Assembly: GCF_027921745.1 (NCBI RefSeq) | Contig: NC_079239.1 | Location: 2,073,501-2,137,500 of the forward strand | Length of the DNA: 64,000 nt | Direction: 5' to 3' | Source: Schizosaccharomyces osmophilus | Taxonomy: Eukaryota > Ascomycota > Schizosaccharomycetes > Schizosaccharomycetales > Schizosaccharomycetaceae | In this document: positions 1 through 11,091 of the stretch, in pieces | Layout: every line of letters begins with the position of its first letter | Position numbering within the stretch: the stretch's first letter is position 1 | Position numbers and translations under genes: made by a program | The notes under the pieces: generated by a model | The model's database searches: none | Seen by the model: only the letters and a program-made list of their open reading frames with translations | Told to the model about the DNA's origin: nothing

Positions 1-54
1 GGTAAATGATTTTTTTCTCATGTTAACTGAATGCAATCTAATATCTGGTTTTAG

Positions 55-2014
55 AAACAAAAAATGACTTGGCGGAGCAAGAAGCTTACTGGAATATTAA
101 TGTTATGTATCCAATTCAGACGTATGTTTTTTAATCCTTTCTATCCCTCTGTATGAATTGACAAATTAACTATTGTCAAGGTCGTTGTTCACAAAAATGC
201 AATATGTGAAAAGCAGGCTCGTACCCAACAGAACAATGCAGGGAGATTTGATATCTGCAATTGTTGTGTCGTTTGATATTATCGCTCGATTTTGCAAAAA
301 AAATAAATGGAAGAAAAACATGGTCGTCCTTACTGGCGCACGAGGGATTTTTGACTTTAGCGATTATTTGGGAATTGCTGAGCAAATGGTACAGCATGAA
401 GTCCGATTAAGCTTACTAGGAATTGATTTTGACGATCCGAATACTCAGACTTTCGAGTATTCCAAAGACCCGGAGAAGAAAGAGAATGAGCGACAGTTGA
501 GGCATTTTGTCGATAGCTGTAAAGGAACCGTCCTCGTCTTTCAGGATGTAGAAAAACGCATAGGAGAGCCCTTGGTACATCGGGTTCGACCTGTAAGTGT
601 GTTTAAAGGATCACTAACCATCGGCAATGATGGCGAAAACGAAGCTTCTGTAACTATGCATGTAGAACGATATCCGAGGACACGTGCTACAAAACCTCCT
701 ACTTCAAGTGCCTTTAATGCTGGTTCAAAGCTTCCAAAAGAGGATGAAAAGCAAGAGCAATTCTCATCTTCGCAGGAAAAGCCATGGGAATCTAATGCTA
801 TATCAACGGTTCGCTCATACGTCGTCCGAGATTCTCAAACAAATGAGGTTTTTGAAGTGGATAGAAAGGATTTGGAAAGTGGTTACAGCTACGGACGCAC
901 AATTGTGCCTATAAGTCGTTCCGACGAAGATATTTTAGCATTGGAGACAAAAGCAGGTTACGAAGTTATGGGATTTATACCCAAAGCAAGTCTTCCATGC
1001 TATTATACCATTAGTGAATCAAATATCATTATTCCTAGAGGAGATGAAACGAATAAACAAAGATTCTCCTCTTTTGTGCAATCTTTAGAACGCGAACATA
1101 GATATGCATTGGCGAGGTATGTTCCGAAAGAAAGAGGCTCACCAATTTTACTTGTTCTTATGCCTTATGTTGAATCGAAGAAACACTATCTAGTAGATGT
1201 TCAGTTGCCCTTTGCAGAGGACGTACGGCCATATCAATTTCCAGACCTTGAAGAACTGTCTGACCCTCAAGAGAAGCAACGACTAGATGAAGCTATGAAC
1301 CACTACGTTGACAACATGGACTTAGACTCTTCCGAATGCCCTTTTCAACCAAAGTTTGAGCCAGAAAATACGTATAGCGCTGTACCCCATCGACTGTTTC
1401 AAGTAATAACCCATTACGCTGAGTTTCCAAACGAAAAATTACCATCTCCACCGGAATATGTAGTTCGTTATACTAATCCTCCGGCGAATATGCTTGATAA
1501 TTGCTCTAAGGACTTGGATGTTATTTCTGAAACATTGTCTGTTATACAGCCCTCGGAACCCAAATATGCTTCACAGGAAACAGCATTGGATAGCGGCGCC
1601 CCTATATCTGAGCAAGAGATTGATGAGCTATTAAATGCCGGTATTGATGAACAGGAAGAAAAAGCATTGATTTTACATGTTAGTGAAAAGGACCCTGTGG
1701 GAACATTTACGGAAATTCTGAAAAATCCATTTGGGCTGGAAGATGCTCTTTCTGAAATGGAGGGCGTCATACGAAGGCTAGTTGCAAAGGAAGAAAATAA
1801 TTTAGCATTACTGTCTTTACAAGCCTTGCGTGTTCATTCAATTTTAGAGGATGAAGCAGATCGCTATAATAAGTATATTAAACGATTACAAACAGATGTA
1901 TCAGAAGGCGTCTTGCCAAGGAACGATGATGCTTTGTCTAGGATTACTTCAGATCTCGCTCCAATTCAGCATGAGGAGCTAATGAAGGCTCGTCCTCCTG
2001 AATCAAGTGAATGA
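55..2014 (+). CDS. pku80: Ku80 subunit of the Ku DNA end-binding heterodimer (5' end outside window)
   Basis: Ku80 pairs with Ku70 to ring broken DNA ends and telomeres, starting non-homologous end joining and protecting chromosome ends. Two exons are visible: 55-121 and 181-2014. The intron at 122-180 starts GTATGT and ends CAAG, with a TTAAC branch-like site; joining gives ...PIQT-SLFTKMQYV. A further 3' splice site (TTTTAG) lies at 50-54, so the beginning of the gene is left of the window. The protein starts in a von Willebrand-like fold (MVVLTGARG), continues into the Ku beta-barrel region (roughly the middle third), and ends in a helical C-terminal part. The frame stays open upstream to TTG at 173, but that codon is intronic. 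Its neighbour downstream is the same as in S. pombe (SPBC543.03c then .02c, from memory). Assignment is by family resemblance plus synteny. Confidence 0.85.
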
Positions 2015-2488
2015 AACGATTGATGCTATTCTAGCTTCCTTTTCGTTCAGCTAGAAAAAAAAATGAATCGGATGAATAGTTTATTTGTTTATTTAATTAA
2101 TGTATTTGAAGATTCAAACGTAAAGCATTTCGAAGTGTTAAATGTAGAATCGTCGTACGAAAAAAAAGTATGCAAAACATGTTGCAACTCGAATCCGTTC
2201 CATAAGTATTGCTTATTTTTAGAGCTATTCACACTATCGAGTTAAAAAGGTACTCTATTTGAAGGACTATTAAATTTGTTTGAATGAATTGTTTATTACC
2301 GTAGAAACGTTGTACTACGGTATACAAAGGATTGGAAAATTTGACAAATGTAGAATTTGTGTACTCCACAACGATTTTTGCCAATTTCACCGGCTTTGGC
2401 GAAAACAAAGAAGGCGGTACTTTTTCAGCTAATCTTCTCCGTAGAGTGATTTACTGAGGGTAGTTTGGTGTTAATAGATACTAGCAAA
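2015..2488. other. Intergenic: pku80 3' end and co-chaperone gene promoter
   Basis: AT-rich, 474 bases. A 60-codon frame (2063-2245, plus strand) follows pku80 but has no recognisable family and looks like chance. No RNA gene or repeat is seen. Confidence 0.6.
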
Positions 2489-3922
2489 ATGACAGAAGTG
2501 GAAAGCAAGCATGTTGAAACATCAATGAGTGATAAAGCAACTGCGGAGCAAATCGCAGAAGAGCAAAAGGCATTGGGAAATGATTTTTATCGAAAGAAGA
2601 ATTTTAGTGAAGCAATTAAGGCTTACACCTCTGCTATCGAGCTTGGAACGGGTACCGCCAAAGGTGTCTACTATTCGAATAGAGCAGCAGCTTACATGCT
2701 CATGGGAGAGTTTGAATTGGCATTAAGTGATGCCAAGCAATCTGACCGTTATAATGGTAATGTCCCCAAAACGCAGGCTCGTATTCGCCAAGCTTTGGAA
2801 GGATTATCCGTACTTAATGAAGCTGAGGTTTACTTGAAAAACAAGCAAGGTGGTTTAGCACTTAATGCTTTGGACCGCTTACATCGCCGTCTCGATAGTG
2901 CCGCCAAGCCCCCAGCATTATGGTCGTACTTGGAAGCCCGTGTGTATATTTGTCAAAATGATTTGAGTCAAGCGCAGAAGATTGCCCTAGGATTCCTTCG
3001 CGAGAACCCTAGAAATGTAGAGGCTCTAGTTTTGCGTGGTCAGGTTCTTTACTACTCAGGAGAAAATGCCAAGGCAGTTACTCATTTTCAAGAAGCGCTG
3101 AAGTTAGATCCTGATTGTGCTTCGGCTAAGACATTTTTCAAACGCGTTCGTTCACTTGAAAACACCAAATCCCAAGGTAATGATGCGTTTAAGCAAGGTA
3201 AACTTGATGAAGCTTACGAGCTGTATTCTAAAGCCCTTGGCATTGACGGGGAAAATAAATTTACAAACGCCAAACTGTACATGAACCGTGCCACTGTGCT
3301 TTTGAAGTTGAAAAAGCCAGAGGAGGCTCTTAAGGACAGTGATAATGCTTTAGAGATTGATTCTGGTTACGTTAAGGGTCTCAAGACTCGTGCCAAAGCT
3401 CACGAGGCTTTAGAGCAATGGGAGGATGCTGTACAGGACATCCAAAGTGCGATTAATTTGGATGCAGGCGACTCTTCTTTGCGTCAAGAGCTCCATCGTC
3501 TGCAACTAGAATTTAAAAAGTCACAACGTAAAGATCACTATAAGATTCTAGGTGTGTCTAAGGAGGCTTCGGATACTGAAATTAAGAAGGCTTATCGGAA
3601 AATGGCACTTGTTTATCACCCCGATAAGAATGCTGGTGATGAGAAGGCTGAAGCTAAATTCAAAGAAGTTGGTGAAGCTTATGGCATTTTATCTGATCCC
3701 GAAAGCAGACGCCGCTATGACTCTGGTGCTGACCTAGAAGGTGGTATGGGTGCAGAAAGCGCTGGTATGGACCCCTTTGACATCCTTCGTGCATACCAAG
3801 GTGGAGGTGGTTTCCCTGGCGGTGGCTTCCACAGTGGTGGAGGCTTCCCTGGCGGCGGCGGCTTCTATTCTCAAGGATTTAGCTCTGGAGGCTACCCGGG
3901 CTTTAGCAATTTCCAATTCTAA
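2489..3922 (+). CDS. TPR/J-domain co-chaperone (DNAJC7/TPR2 family)
   Basis: A 477-residue Hsp70/Hsp90 co-chaperone. The N-terminal two thirds consist of tetratricopeptide repeats ([15 protein letters not shown] is the first; another begins [20 protein letters not shown]), which in this family bind chaperone C-terminal EEVD tails. A J domain follows at about residues 350-412 with the HPD triad at 377-379, the motif that stimulates Hsp70 ATPase. The last 50 residues are rich in Gly, Phe and Ser. The frame opens at TTG 2465, but the first ATG (2489) gives MTEVESK and a length close to the S. pombe counterpart (SPBC543.02c, from memory), so I chose it. No intron is needed. No clear heat-shock element was seen upstream. 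Confidence 0.88.
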   Translation: MTEVESKHVETSMSDKATAEQIAEEQKALGNDFYRKKNFSEAIKAYTSAIELGTGTAKGVYYSNRAAAYMLMGEFELALSDAKQSDRYNGNVPKTQARIRQALEGLSVLNEAEVYLKNKQGGLALNALDRLHRRLDSAAKPPALWSYLEARVYICQNDLSQAQKIALGFLRENPRNVEALVLRGQVLYYSGENAKAVTHFQEALKLDPDCASAKTFFKRVRSLENTKSQGNDAFKQGKLDEAYELYSKALGIDGENKFTNAKLYMNRATVLLKLKKPEEALKDSDNALEIDSGYVKGLKTRAKAHEALEQWEDAVQDIQSAINLDAGDSSLRQELHRLQLEFKKSQRKDHYKILGVSKEASDTEIKKAYRKMALVYHPDKNAGDEKAEAKFKEVGEAYGILSDPESRRRYDSGADLEGGMGAESAGMDPFDILRAYQGGGGFPGGGFHSGGGFPGGGGFYSQGFSSGGYPGFSNFQF

Positions 3923-4428
3923 AATAAATTGTGATCTTGAAATGCGGTTAAATCGCATTTACATATACCATTTGATGATTCCATCTTTTTTGAACTTACC
4001 TGTTTTGTTTCAACAGAATCTTTCACCTTGTCTTGTCTTTTAATGAAATACTAAATCAAGAACGCATTGAAATTGTTAACAAAAAGTTTTTAGCGTTCAC
4101 GTCTTTTGGTGTTTTCATCCTGCAAGGATCCTTTCAGGCATTTGTTTTGCTTTCCTTTATCGTTTCGCATTTTCTGCGTTTGTATAATTACATACAGTTT
4201 AGTTACTTGTATATATAATAAAAGGTTATTGGAATAAACGTAAAATGCTTTTTCAATTTCGTGCACACCAGGTATTGTTTTGTTGATTAGCGTATTTCGT
4301 AATATCGATTCCAAAATTTGTTCGGATACGTTACTTCACATGGAGCAAAGCAGCAGTATAATGGCACGCGTTTTGTTCTTTCACAAACACTAGTTTTTCA
4401 AGAATCGTCGTGTACTTTTGGTAAAAAA
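3923..4428. other. Intergenic with a TATA-like run upstream of spn3
   Basis: AT-rich, 506 bases. A TATA-rich stretch (TATATATAATAAAAG) lies at about 4209-4223, some 205 bases before the spn3 ATG, and may be its promoter element. Short frames here look random. Confidence 0.5.
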
Positions 4429-5802
4429 ATGCGAACGGCTAAGAAAACATCTAAAAAGGGAGTTCCCTTCAATTTGCTCGTCGTTGGAGATGCTGGTTTG
4501 GGTAGGACGGCTTTTGTGAACACTTTATGTGAAAAACCATTGATTAGAAAAGACAATACCAACTTTGATCCTTCATTGGCGGCTTCAATGTCTCCAGTGG
4601 AAGTCGTTCCCTATCAGACTGGTAAGTTTGAAAGCAAAAGCGACTCTTGGATAGAGACTTTATGACAAGTAAAGAAACGGGAGCTTGTAAAAGATGTGTT
4701 TTATAAGAAAAGTGATAAATAATGAAGGCTAAATTTATTAGTAAAACATACTCCGCATATATCTTGGCTTTCAAGAGACTTTTGCTTTCTTGATCTCGCG
4801 TCGTTTCGTGAACATGTTTATTGACGATTTCTAGATATTGTATTGGAGGATGGATATAGAATCAGCTTGACAGTTCTTGACACTCCTCATTTTAATGAAG
4901 CTATCGATAATGAAAATAATTTTGATATTATTCTTCAATACCTTGAAAGTCAATACGACAATGTCTTGGAAGAAGAAACACGGATTAAGAGAAACGCCAA
5001 GTTTAGTGATGAAGTATGTCTATTACTAGTATCTTGTCAAACTTACAATTTTTAGCGCGTTCATGCTCTCATTTATTTTATCTCCCCTACAGGCCATGGC
5101 CTTAGAGAATTAGATATCGAATTGATGAAGCGACTTGCACCTCGGGTAAATGTGATTCCTGTGATTGCAAAGGCAGATTCTTTGACAGCTGAAGAACTTA
5201 AAGCAACAAAGCAAATGATCCTTGACGATATTGCATATTATCATATTCCTGTGTATAACTTTCCTTATGATGAAGAAGAAGATGAAGAGTCCCTGGTTTC
5301 TTTGAGCAAGAGTTTGCGTTCGAAAATGCCTTTTGCAATAGTCAGTTCCGATCGCTTGATTGAAATTGGTGGGAACACAATCCGTGGACGTGCCTACCCT
5401 TGGGGTGTAGTCGATGTCGACAATCCTTCTCATTCAGACTTTTTAGCTTTGCGTTCTGCCATTTTTTCCACTCACTTAGAAGACTTGCAGTCGATCACCA
5501 ACAACCAGCTGTACGAATCATATCGTACCGAAAAACTGTCTGCCTCGCATCTGGCAATGGATAGTTCTTATAGTGATCCTAGTTCCGGTGGTAATCAGCA
5601 AGACCAAGTTTTGCGAGAAGATAGATTACGGGCAATTGAATTGTCCGTGCAACGTGAAATAGAAGAGAAACGGCGCCAGTTATTAGCACGCGAAGAAGCA
5701 CTGAGAGCTTTGGAAGAGAAGATTGCTGCCTCTACTGCAGCAATGGCAAACACAAGCGTTTCGACTCTTCCTTCCGCTGACAATTCTGCTTCTCAATCCT
5801 GA
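4429..5802 (+). CDS. spn3: Septin of the Cdc11/Spn3 group
   Basis: A GTP-binding septin that polymerises into filaments at the division site. Three exons: 4429-4621, 4835-5013, 5056-5802, coding 372 residues. Intron 1 (GTAAGT...TTCTAG) and intron 2 (GTATGT...TTTTAG, 42 nt) join into a continuous septin frame. Motifs: P-loop GDAGLGRT near residue 25, with Arg in place of the usual Lys; a switch-II region reading LDTPHF instead of DTPGF; AKAD (G4); the septin-unique element around GRAYPWGVVDVDN; and a C-terminal coiled coil (LREDRLRAIELSVQREIEE). The altered P-loop and DTPHF suggest weak GTP hydrolysis, as for the Cdc11 group. VHALIYFISPTGHGLRELD is very like budding yeast Cdc11. Gene order also fits S. 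pombe spn3 (SPBC16A3.01, from memory), although Spn3 there is longer, about 412 residues. Spn6/Spn7 are less likely alternatives. Confidence 0.83.
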
Positions 5803-6175
5803 ATTAGTTAATCATCATCATCAATTCTGGATCTTCTTTAATGTAACTCTTTCCTTACTATTACTACTTACTTTCTTTGAAATCTATGTCTACCAGATAT
5901 TACATATCATCAAATTATCTGAATGGAATCTTTATGAACTTGAATTCAATATATATACTTTTTTTGACAAAATAGTCAAAGGCTGTTGCTTGCAAACCAA
6001 AAACAAATGCACATAGAGTACCAATGTAAGCGTCAATTATAAAGGTTGTTAGTTAATATACTTTAACACCTTCCATTGGGTACCATCCTCTCGTCCAACG
6101 AAATGTGTTGACAAAGAGTTCATAAAAAGGCATAAGCTCTACACAAAGTAGATAGCAAAGAAAGACGACATGCGC
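5803..6175. other. Convergent intergenic region, spn3 / oxidoreductase A
   Basis: 373 bases between convergent genes. It starts with a short ATC-rich stretch (AATCATCATCATCAATT) and is otherwise AT-rich. I see no gene. Confidence 0.5.
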
Positions 6176-7282
6176 TTAACCGACCGTGACAATTACGTTT
6201 CCTTGGGAGCGGTGACTAGCCACGCGTTCGAAGGCATCAAGAGCATGGTCGAAACTGTAAACGCTATCAATAACGGTCTCTATTTTATTTGTAGCGATAA
6301 AACCAGAAAACGCTTTAATTGTTTCCGGCTTCGCTTGCTCAAGAAAATCATGGTAAGCATGGGAGCTACCGCCAAATAATTTAGGTCTTAGTTTGCGGGA
6401 TATAACACTACCCATATATCCCAGAGAAATATCACTTGCGATACCGTAAAAAGCCCCTCCGTGCTTCAAAAATTTGGAGGCTGCGTTGTACAGACCATTG
6501 TCATTAATCAGGTCAAAAACGTAATCGTAGGGACCGGTCTCAGCCAGCCTGGCAACAACGTCGTCGACCTTGTAATCAATCGCATGAGTAGCTCCTAAAG
6601 ACTTGCACAATTGTAAATTTGTTGTTGAGCTAATGCTGGTTACTTCCACGCCGAGGGCTTTTGCAATTTGAATAGCAAAAGTTCCGACACCACCACTACC
6701 TCCAAGAATGACTACCTTTTGTCCAGGTTTAACGTGCATGTGTTCGACCAAGCCCTCCCAAGCAGTGAGACCGGCAGTGCCAAAAGCGGCAGCATCATTG
6801 AAGCTAATGGAATCAGGTATAGTATGTAAACAATTAACACCAGTAAGAACTTGATTCGTGAGTGTTCCTCCTCTATTCTTTTGGAGGGCTAAGGACTGTT
6901 TCCCCCAAACACGATCGCCTACTTTCAAGCCGGTAACGCTGGTGCCTGTACTAACGACCTTTCCAGCAAAGTCGAAGCCAGGAATGACAGGCGGTTTTTG
7001 CATTGCCTTATGTACTAATTGGTATGTTCGCATAAGTTTGTAATCAACCGGATTAACGCTCACAGCCACGACATCGACAATAACATCGTCAGGTTTTAGA
7101 TATTCATTTCTAAAACCGGGAAACCCATTGACAAGCCTAAGAACTTTCTGTGGTTCTCCGGGACTACTGTAGACCCAAGCTTTTCTTGTAAGGGTCTCTC
7201 CATATCTTTCACTAGCTAGGGATACTGGATAGATGGTCAGTTACAATAGTAAATAAGAGCTGGGGAACTTACTAGGATACAT
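6176..7282 (-). CDS. Zinc-type/quinone oxidoreductase family protein, tandem copy A
   Basis: A medium-chain NADPH-dependent oxidoreductase of the quinone reductase type. Two exons on the minus strand: a 10-base first exon at 7273-7282 (ATGTATCCTA) and the main exon 6176-7224. The 48-nt intron 7225-7272 starts GTAAGT, has a GTAACTGACC branch region and ends CCAG. The protein is 352 residues: catalytic beta-barrel first (VNPVDYKL, IPGFDFAGKV), then the Rossmann fold with the nucleotide-binding GGSGGVGTFAIQIAK loop. No zinc ligands are evident, consistent with a quinone reductase. The main-exon frame has no ATG upstream of its splice site, so the split start is needed. It matches the position of S. 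pombe SPBC16A3.02c (from memory). Copy B lies 1.3 kb away in the same direction. The natural substrate is not evident. Confidence 0.82.
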
Positions 7283-8575
7283 TATCAGTTTATATTTTCT
7301 ATAAAGAATTTGGTTTGTATAGGAAGTTCATGTTCACTTAAATGTATCATGCTGCAGAATGATGAACTCATACTGATATATGATTGACGTCAAAAAGTCG
7401 CATCATTATACCCGGTTTGTTTATATTATATTTACCGCTTAAGTGGAATGTCAAAAGGCGGATCTTCATATAATGAGGATGTGTTTTGAGCGAGAATAAA
7501 AATTACGCTTATACGACTTTTTAATGAAGAAACAATTGCATTCTCAATATGATTGTTTGCTTTTATACGTGTGCCATGTCCATTTGTGTTGATTTGTATC
7601 CATATATATTACTTTATATAACATAATCCTAACCAGTATATTGTTGTATGAATTAATATAAACATAGAAAACGATGGATTTTTGTGGTAAGATCCATTGA
7701 ATACAAATGGCTATTTTTCGAACAAGTGTTCTTTTCCTTTCTTTTTTGAATAGTAATATCAAAATAACTATTTCCAGAAAAAATCTTCAGTTAGCAAGAA
7801 TTTGCTGGTAGAGTTAATAAACTGCTTAGTATCGCGAAACTGTTCTCAATTATGTATGTCTTTAAAAATTCAGTAACGAATTGAATACTATTCTTTCAGA
7901 ATTTACCACAATATTCCACGCACTTTGTCAAATTGTACTGACTATTTTGCCGTGGCAATGTAATTGTAGATAATATAAAGCTGAACGCTCAAGTAACTTA
8001 TATTACAAAAAGTAAACAAGAAATGGAATTTAGGAGGTAAGTAGACTAGACGCTTCCCAGAATGGATATCTTTCAAATAAAGCGTTCTTAGAGCATAAAA
8101 TAGTGGATGGAGTCTATTATATCGCAAAGATGTGCAAATTACCAACTTACAATCGGAAGCTTGGAAGATGTGATGATGACTCTAGCTTTTCATTCTTTGT
8201 GGAACTAGTTGGGTCCCTTGATGTTAAGATTTGATTCAAATAGACACATAGACAACATGTTCTTATACAGTGCAACGTCTGTTTGTGAAAATACAGTATG
8301 AAAAAAAAAGTTGTTGGATAGCTGCATTCATGTAGCTGCTTGAAGAGATATGCAATCTCAACGTATTTACAGCCTGAATTATACAGAAGTATTTCCTAAT
8401 TCATTGTTGAAGTTTACGTCTTCAATTATACTATATATGACTATCCTTCTTGAGCATACTTAAAGTAATCATATCAACATTGGTATTCATTTATGCAGTG
8501 CTATCATAATAATAAAAATCAAAACAATTTGTCGTCATATGCTCATAAAACAAAATAAGGAAAACGATAAAACAC
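7283..8575. other. Intergenic between the tandem oxidoreductase genes
   Basis: About 1.3 kb of AT-rich DNA holding the promoter of copy A and the 3' region of copy B. A TGACGTCA palindrome (ATF/CRE type, as bound by Atf1-Pcr1) is nearly matched at about 7384-7391 (TTGACGTCAA). Short frames look random, and no remnant of a third copy was recognised. Confidence 0.5.
7383..7392. promoter_or_regulatory. Possible Atf1-Pcr1 (CRE-like) site upstream of oxidoreductase A
   Basis: The 10-base palindrome TTGACGTCAA lies about 100 bases upstream of the copy A start. Its core TGACGTCA is the consensus CRE bound by the stress factor Atf1-Pcr1 in fission yeast. A stress-inducible oxidoreductase would fit, but this is inference from one motif. 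Confidence 0.5.
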
Positions 8576-9613
8576 TTAATCCATCTTAACGATAATCTTT
8601 CCCTTAGCACGATGAGAAGTCAACCGATCAAAAGCAGCAAGGGCATGGTCGAAATTGTAAAGGCTATCAGTAACGGTTTTAATTCCGTTTTCGCTAACAA
8701 ACTCGGCAAACTCTTTAATAGTTTTCGGTTCCGCCTTAAGCAAATAATTATGGTAAGCATGGGAGCTGCCACCCAAAACTTTGGGTCTCAATTTGCGTGA
8801 TATAGCGCTACCCATATAACCCAGAGAAACATCACCTGCAATACCGTAAAAAGCGCCATCCGGCTTCAAAAATTTAGAGGATGCGTTGTACAGACCATTG
8901 TCATTAATCAAGTCAAAAACGTAATCGTAGGGACCGGTCTCACCTAACCTGGCAACGACGTCTTCGGACTTGTAATCAATCGTATGAGTAGCTCCTAAAG
9001 ACTTGCACAATTGTAAATTTGTTGTTGAGCTAATGCTGGTCACTTCCACGCCGAGGGCTTTTGCAATTTGAATAGCAAAAGTTCCTACACCACCGCTACC
9101 TCCAAGGATGACTACCCTTTGTCCAGGCTTAACGTGCATGGCTTCGACCAAGCCCTCCCAAGCAGTGATGCCAGCGACGCCAAAGCCAGCAGCATCATTG
9201 AAGCTAATCGAGTCAGGAAGAGGATATACGCATTTGGTATCAGTAAGAATCCGAGTCGTGAGTGTTCCTCCTTGGGAACGGTAACGGGCTACGGCCTGTT
9301 TTCCCCAAACATGATCACCTACTTTCAAACCCCTAACGTCAGGACCCGTAGCCACGATCTTTCCTGCAAAGTCAAGGCCAGGAATGACAGGAAATTTAAA
9401 CATAAGCTTGAGCAACATTTTATATGTTTGCATGAGCTTGTAATCAATGGGATTGATGCTCATAGCTACAACATCTACCAGAATGTCGTCAGGCTTAAAA
9501 TCTTCGCTGGTTTCGCTTGGGAACTCTTTATCAAGTTTAAGGACATCTCGGACTGGTCCACTGGTGTTATAAACCCAAGCGGCTTTAGTGGCTGTCTTGT
9601 CAATTGACTCCAT
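8576..9613 (-). CDS. Zinc-type/quinone oxidoreductase family protein, tandem copy B
   Basis: Paralogue of the gene at 6176-7282, encoding 345 residues without an intron. The frame opens at TTG 9628, but the first ATG (9613) gives MESIDKTATKAAWVY, which matches the start of the family. It has the same MDR layout: INPIDYKL, IPGLDFAGKI, then GGSGGVGTFAIQIAK. The last three quarters are very similar to copy A, including a 102-base stretch with one mismatch, while the N-terminal region and flanks differ. S. pombe, as I remember it, has one gene here, so a local tandem duplication is likely. Copy A carries a split start and copy B does not, suggesting gain or loss of the intron after duplication. 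Confidence 0.82.
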   Translation of the reverse strand: MESIDKTATKAAWVYNTSGPVRDVLKLDKEFPSETSEDFKPDDILVDVVAMSINPIDYKLMQTYKMLLKLMFKFPVIPGLDFAGKIVATGPDVRGLKVGDHVWGKQAVARYRSQGGTLTTRILTDTKCVYPLPDSISFNDAAGFGVAGITAWEGLVEAMHVKPGQRVVILGGSGGVGTFAIQIAKALGVEVTSISSTTNLQLCKSLGATHTIDYKSEDVVARLGETGPYDYVFDLINDNGLYNASSKFLKPDGAFYGIAGDVSLGYMGSAISRKLRPKVLGGSSHAYHNYLLKAEPKTIKEFAEFVSENGIKTVTDSLYNFDHALAAFDRLTSHRAKGKIIVKMD

Positions 9614-10131
9614 GTTTCCAATTATCAAGAAATTTAATTATTGCTAAACAAAAACGTTTACACTTGCTTTTGCTTTAGAAATATCACTAGGTAAATTATG
9701 GAGAAGAGAGGAGTTATAAAGAAAAAATACAAAGGTATGGTTCTAGGAAAAATAAAAAGTTGTCATCATCGCCTTAATTATTAGAGGTGAAGTAAGGCTG
9801 ATATCACTGACACTTAAATACGGTAGGCAAAAAGAACAGGGTCAAAATTATGAGAATAATTAAACAAAATATAAATAAATAGACGGATAAATAGAACGAA
9901 AGAAGAATATGTAGGACGCAAAAGATTCAGCATAAAGTGCGCCACTTTTTTTTTGGCTTCAAAAGATTGTCTGGTAGAGATTAGAGAATATTGAAACTAT
10001 AGCAACTCTTTCAAAAAGTAAAATAGTATCATTGCTAAAAGTATGGCAATTCGCACCAGTGACTTTAGTAGGTTAATGATTCACCACGATATATGCATTC
10101 AACCAAAAGAGGATTTTCATAATTTCTGGCT
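9614..10131. other. Intergenic: oxidoreductase B promoter and thp1 3' region
   Basis: 518 bases, A-rich, with no gene-like frame. The upstream region of copy B is here. Confidence 0.5.
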
Positions 10132-11091
10132 TTACCGATTCCTTTGATCAAACTCACGAGCAAGGTTTACATCCTTAGCAAACTGATTCCAAAGTTCTTG
10201 CTTCCGAGCGCTAGTGTATCCAGCAGCCCGTCCACTTGAGCTAATAGCCACAAATACACGAGAACCTCCAAAGGTCTCACTTTGCCAACCAAATTGAAAT
10301 TCTTTTGGAAGCCGCTTGTTTCCAGTGGTAGCCTTGTACATCTCCTCCCAAATCCCTTTTCCGGATATGAAGAGGCCAACTCTTGGACGAAATTGACGAA
10401 CCTTTTCTTCCAATATTAAAGCACCCTCGCGGAATTCTTCCTTGCTTAAATCTGCACCGCTAGCTGATGGTCGAGCACATATGTTTGTAATTCCTAAACC
10501 ATGGGCTGGAAGATCTTGATCGTTCTCGTACGTAAATTCGATACCTTCTTCTAAAATACCGCTCTTGTTCATCATCTTCCAAAAGGAATTGCTCGGTGAA
10601 GCATACGCATGTCCTCGTAAAGAAGAAGTTAACCCAGGATTCAGGCCAACTAGAATAGCATAAGGATTTTCACATATATGATCGGGGACACCAGGCAAAT
10701 TCTGGGGCAAAGTATCCTTTTGAACTTTTTTTGTATTCTTTCTGGTTGCCCCCTTCGTATGAGATTCTTTATCTAATTCCAAAGCATTCCGATCACACTT
10801 TCCCTTCTTCACTTGAAAAGTGGATTTTTGTAATTCATTCTTTTCGTCATTTGAAAGATCGGCATTGAGTTCCTCACACACATTTTCTTTTAGTTTTGAT
10901 CCTTCAGGTACAGCGCTTTCTATAGGGTATCGAAACTTTTTCAAAGATTCTGCAAACGTCGATGTATTTGAACGCTTCCTCAGTTTTCTGATATTCGACT
11001 CTTCTATGCTGCCAGTTTCCACAGAATCATATCCTTCTCTTGATATCAATAGCTCTTTTTCATTATTTACTACTTCTTGATCTACTTTCAT
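10132..11091 (-). CDS. thp1: Thymine/uracil-DNA glycosylase (TDG/MUG family)
   Basis: A mismatch-specific DNA glycosylase that removes uracil, thymine opposite guanine, and deaminated bases to start base excision repair. The frame extends to a GTG at 11118; the first ATG (11091) gives 319 residues, close to the S. pombe Thp1 length of about 325. The first 140 residues are low-complexity and basic (KNTKKVQKD). The catalytic domain starts at NPYAILVGLNPG, whose Asn-containing GLNPG motif activates water, followed by SPSNSFWKMM and then the DNA-intercalation motif SSSGRAAGY. Serines in this last motif match other Thp1/TDG-type enzymes. In S. pombe the gene is on chromosome III (SPCC965.05c, from memory), so its place here is lineage-specific. 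Neighbours give no functional link. Confidence 0.85.
   Translation of the reverse strand: MKVDQEVVNNEKELLISREGYDSVETGSIEESNIRKLRKRSNTSTFAESLKKFRYPIESAVPEGSKLKENVCEELNADLSNDEKNELQKSTFQVKKGKCDRNALELDKESHTKGATRKNTKKVQKDTLPQNLPGVPDHICENPYAILVGLNPGLTSSLRGHAYASPSNSFWKMMNKSGILEEGIEFTYENDQDLPAHGLGITNICARPSASGADLSKEEFREGALILEEKVRQFRPRVGLFISGKGIWEEMYKATTGNKRLPKEFQFGWQSETFGGSRVFVAISSSGRAAGYTSARKQELWNQFAKDVNLAREFDQRNR

Noticed and set aside
9068-9607. 179-codon plus-strand frame
   Set aside because: Antisense of the conserved oxidoreductase B gene; no family features.
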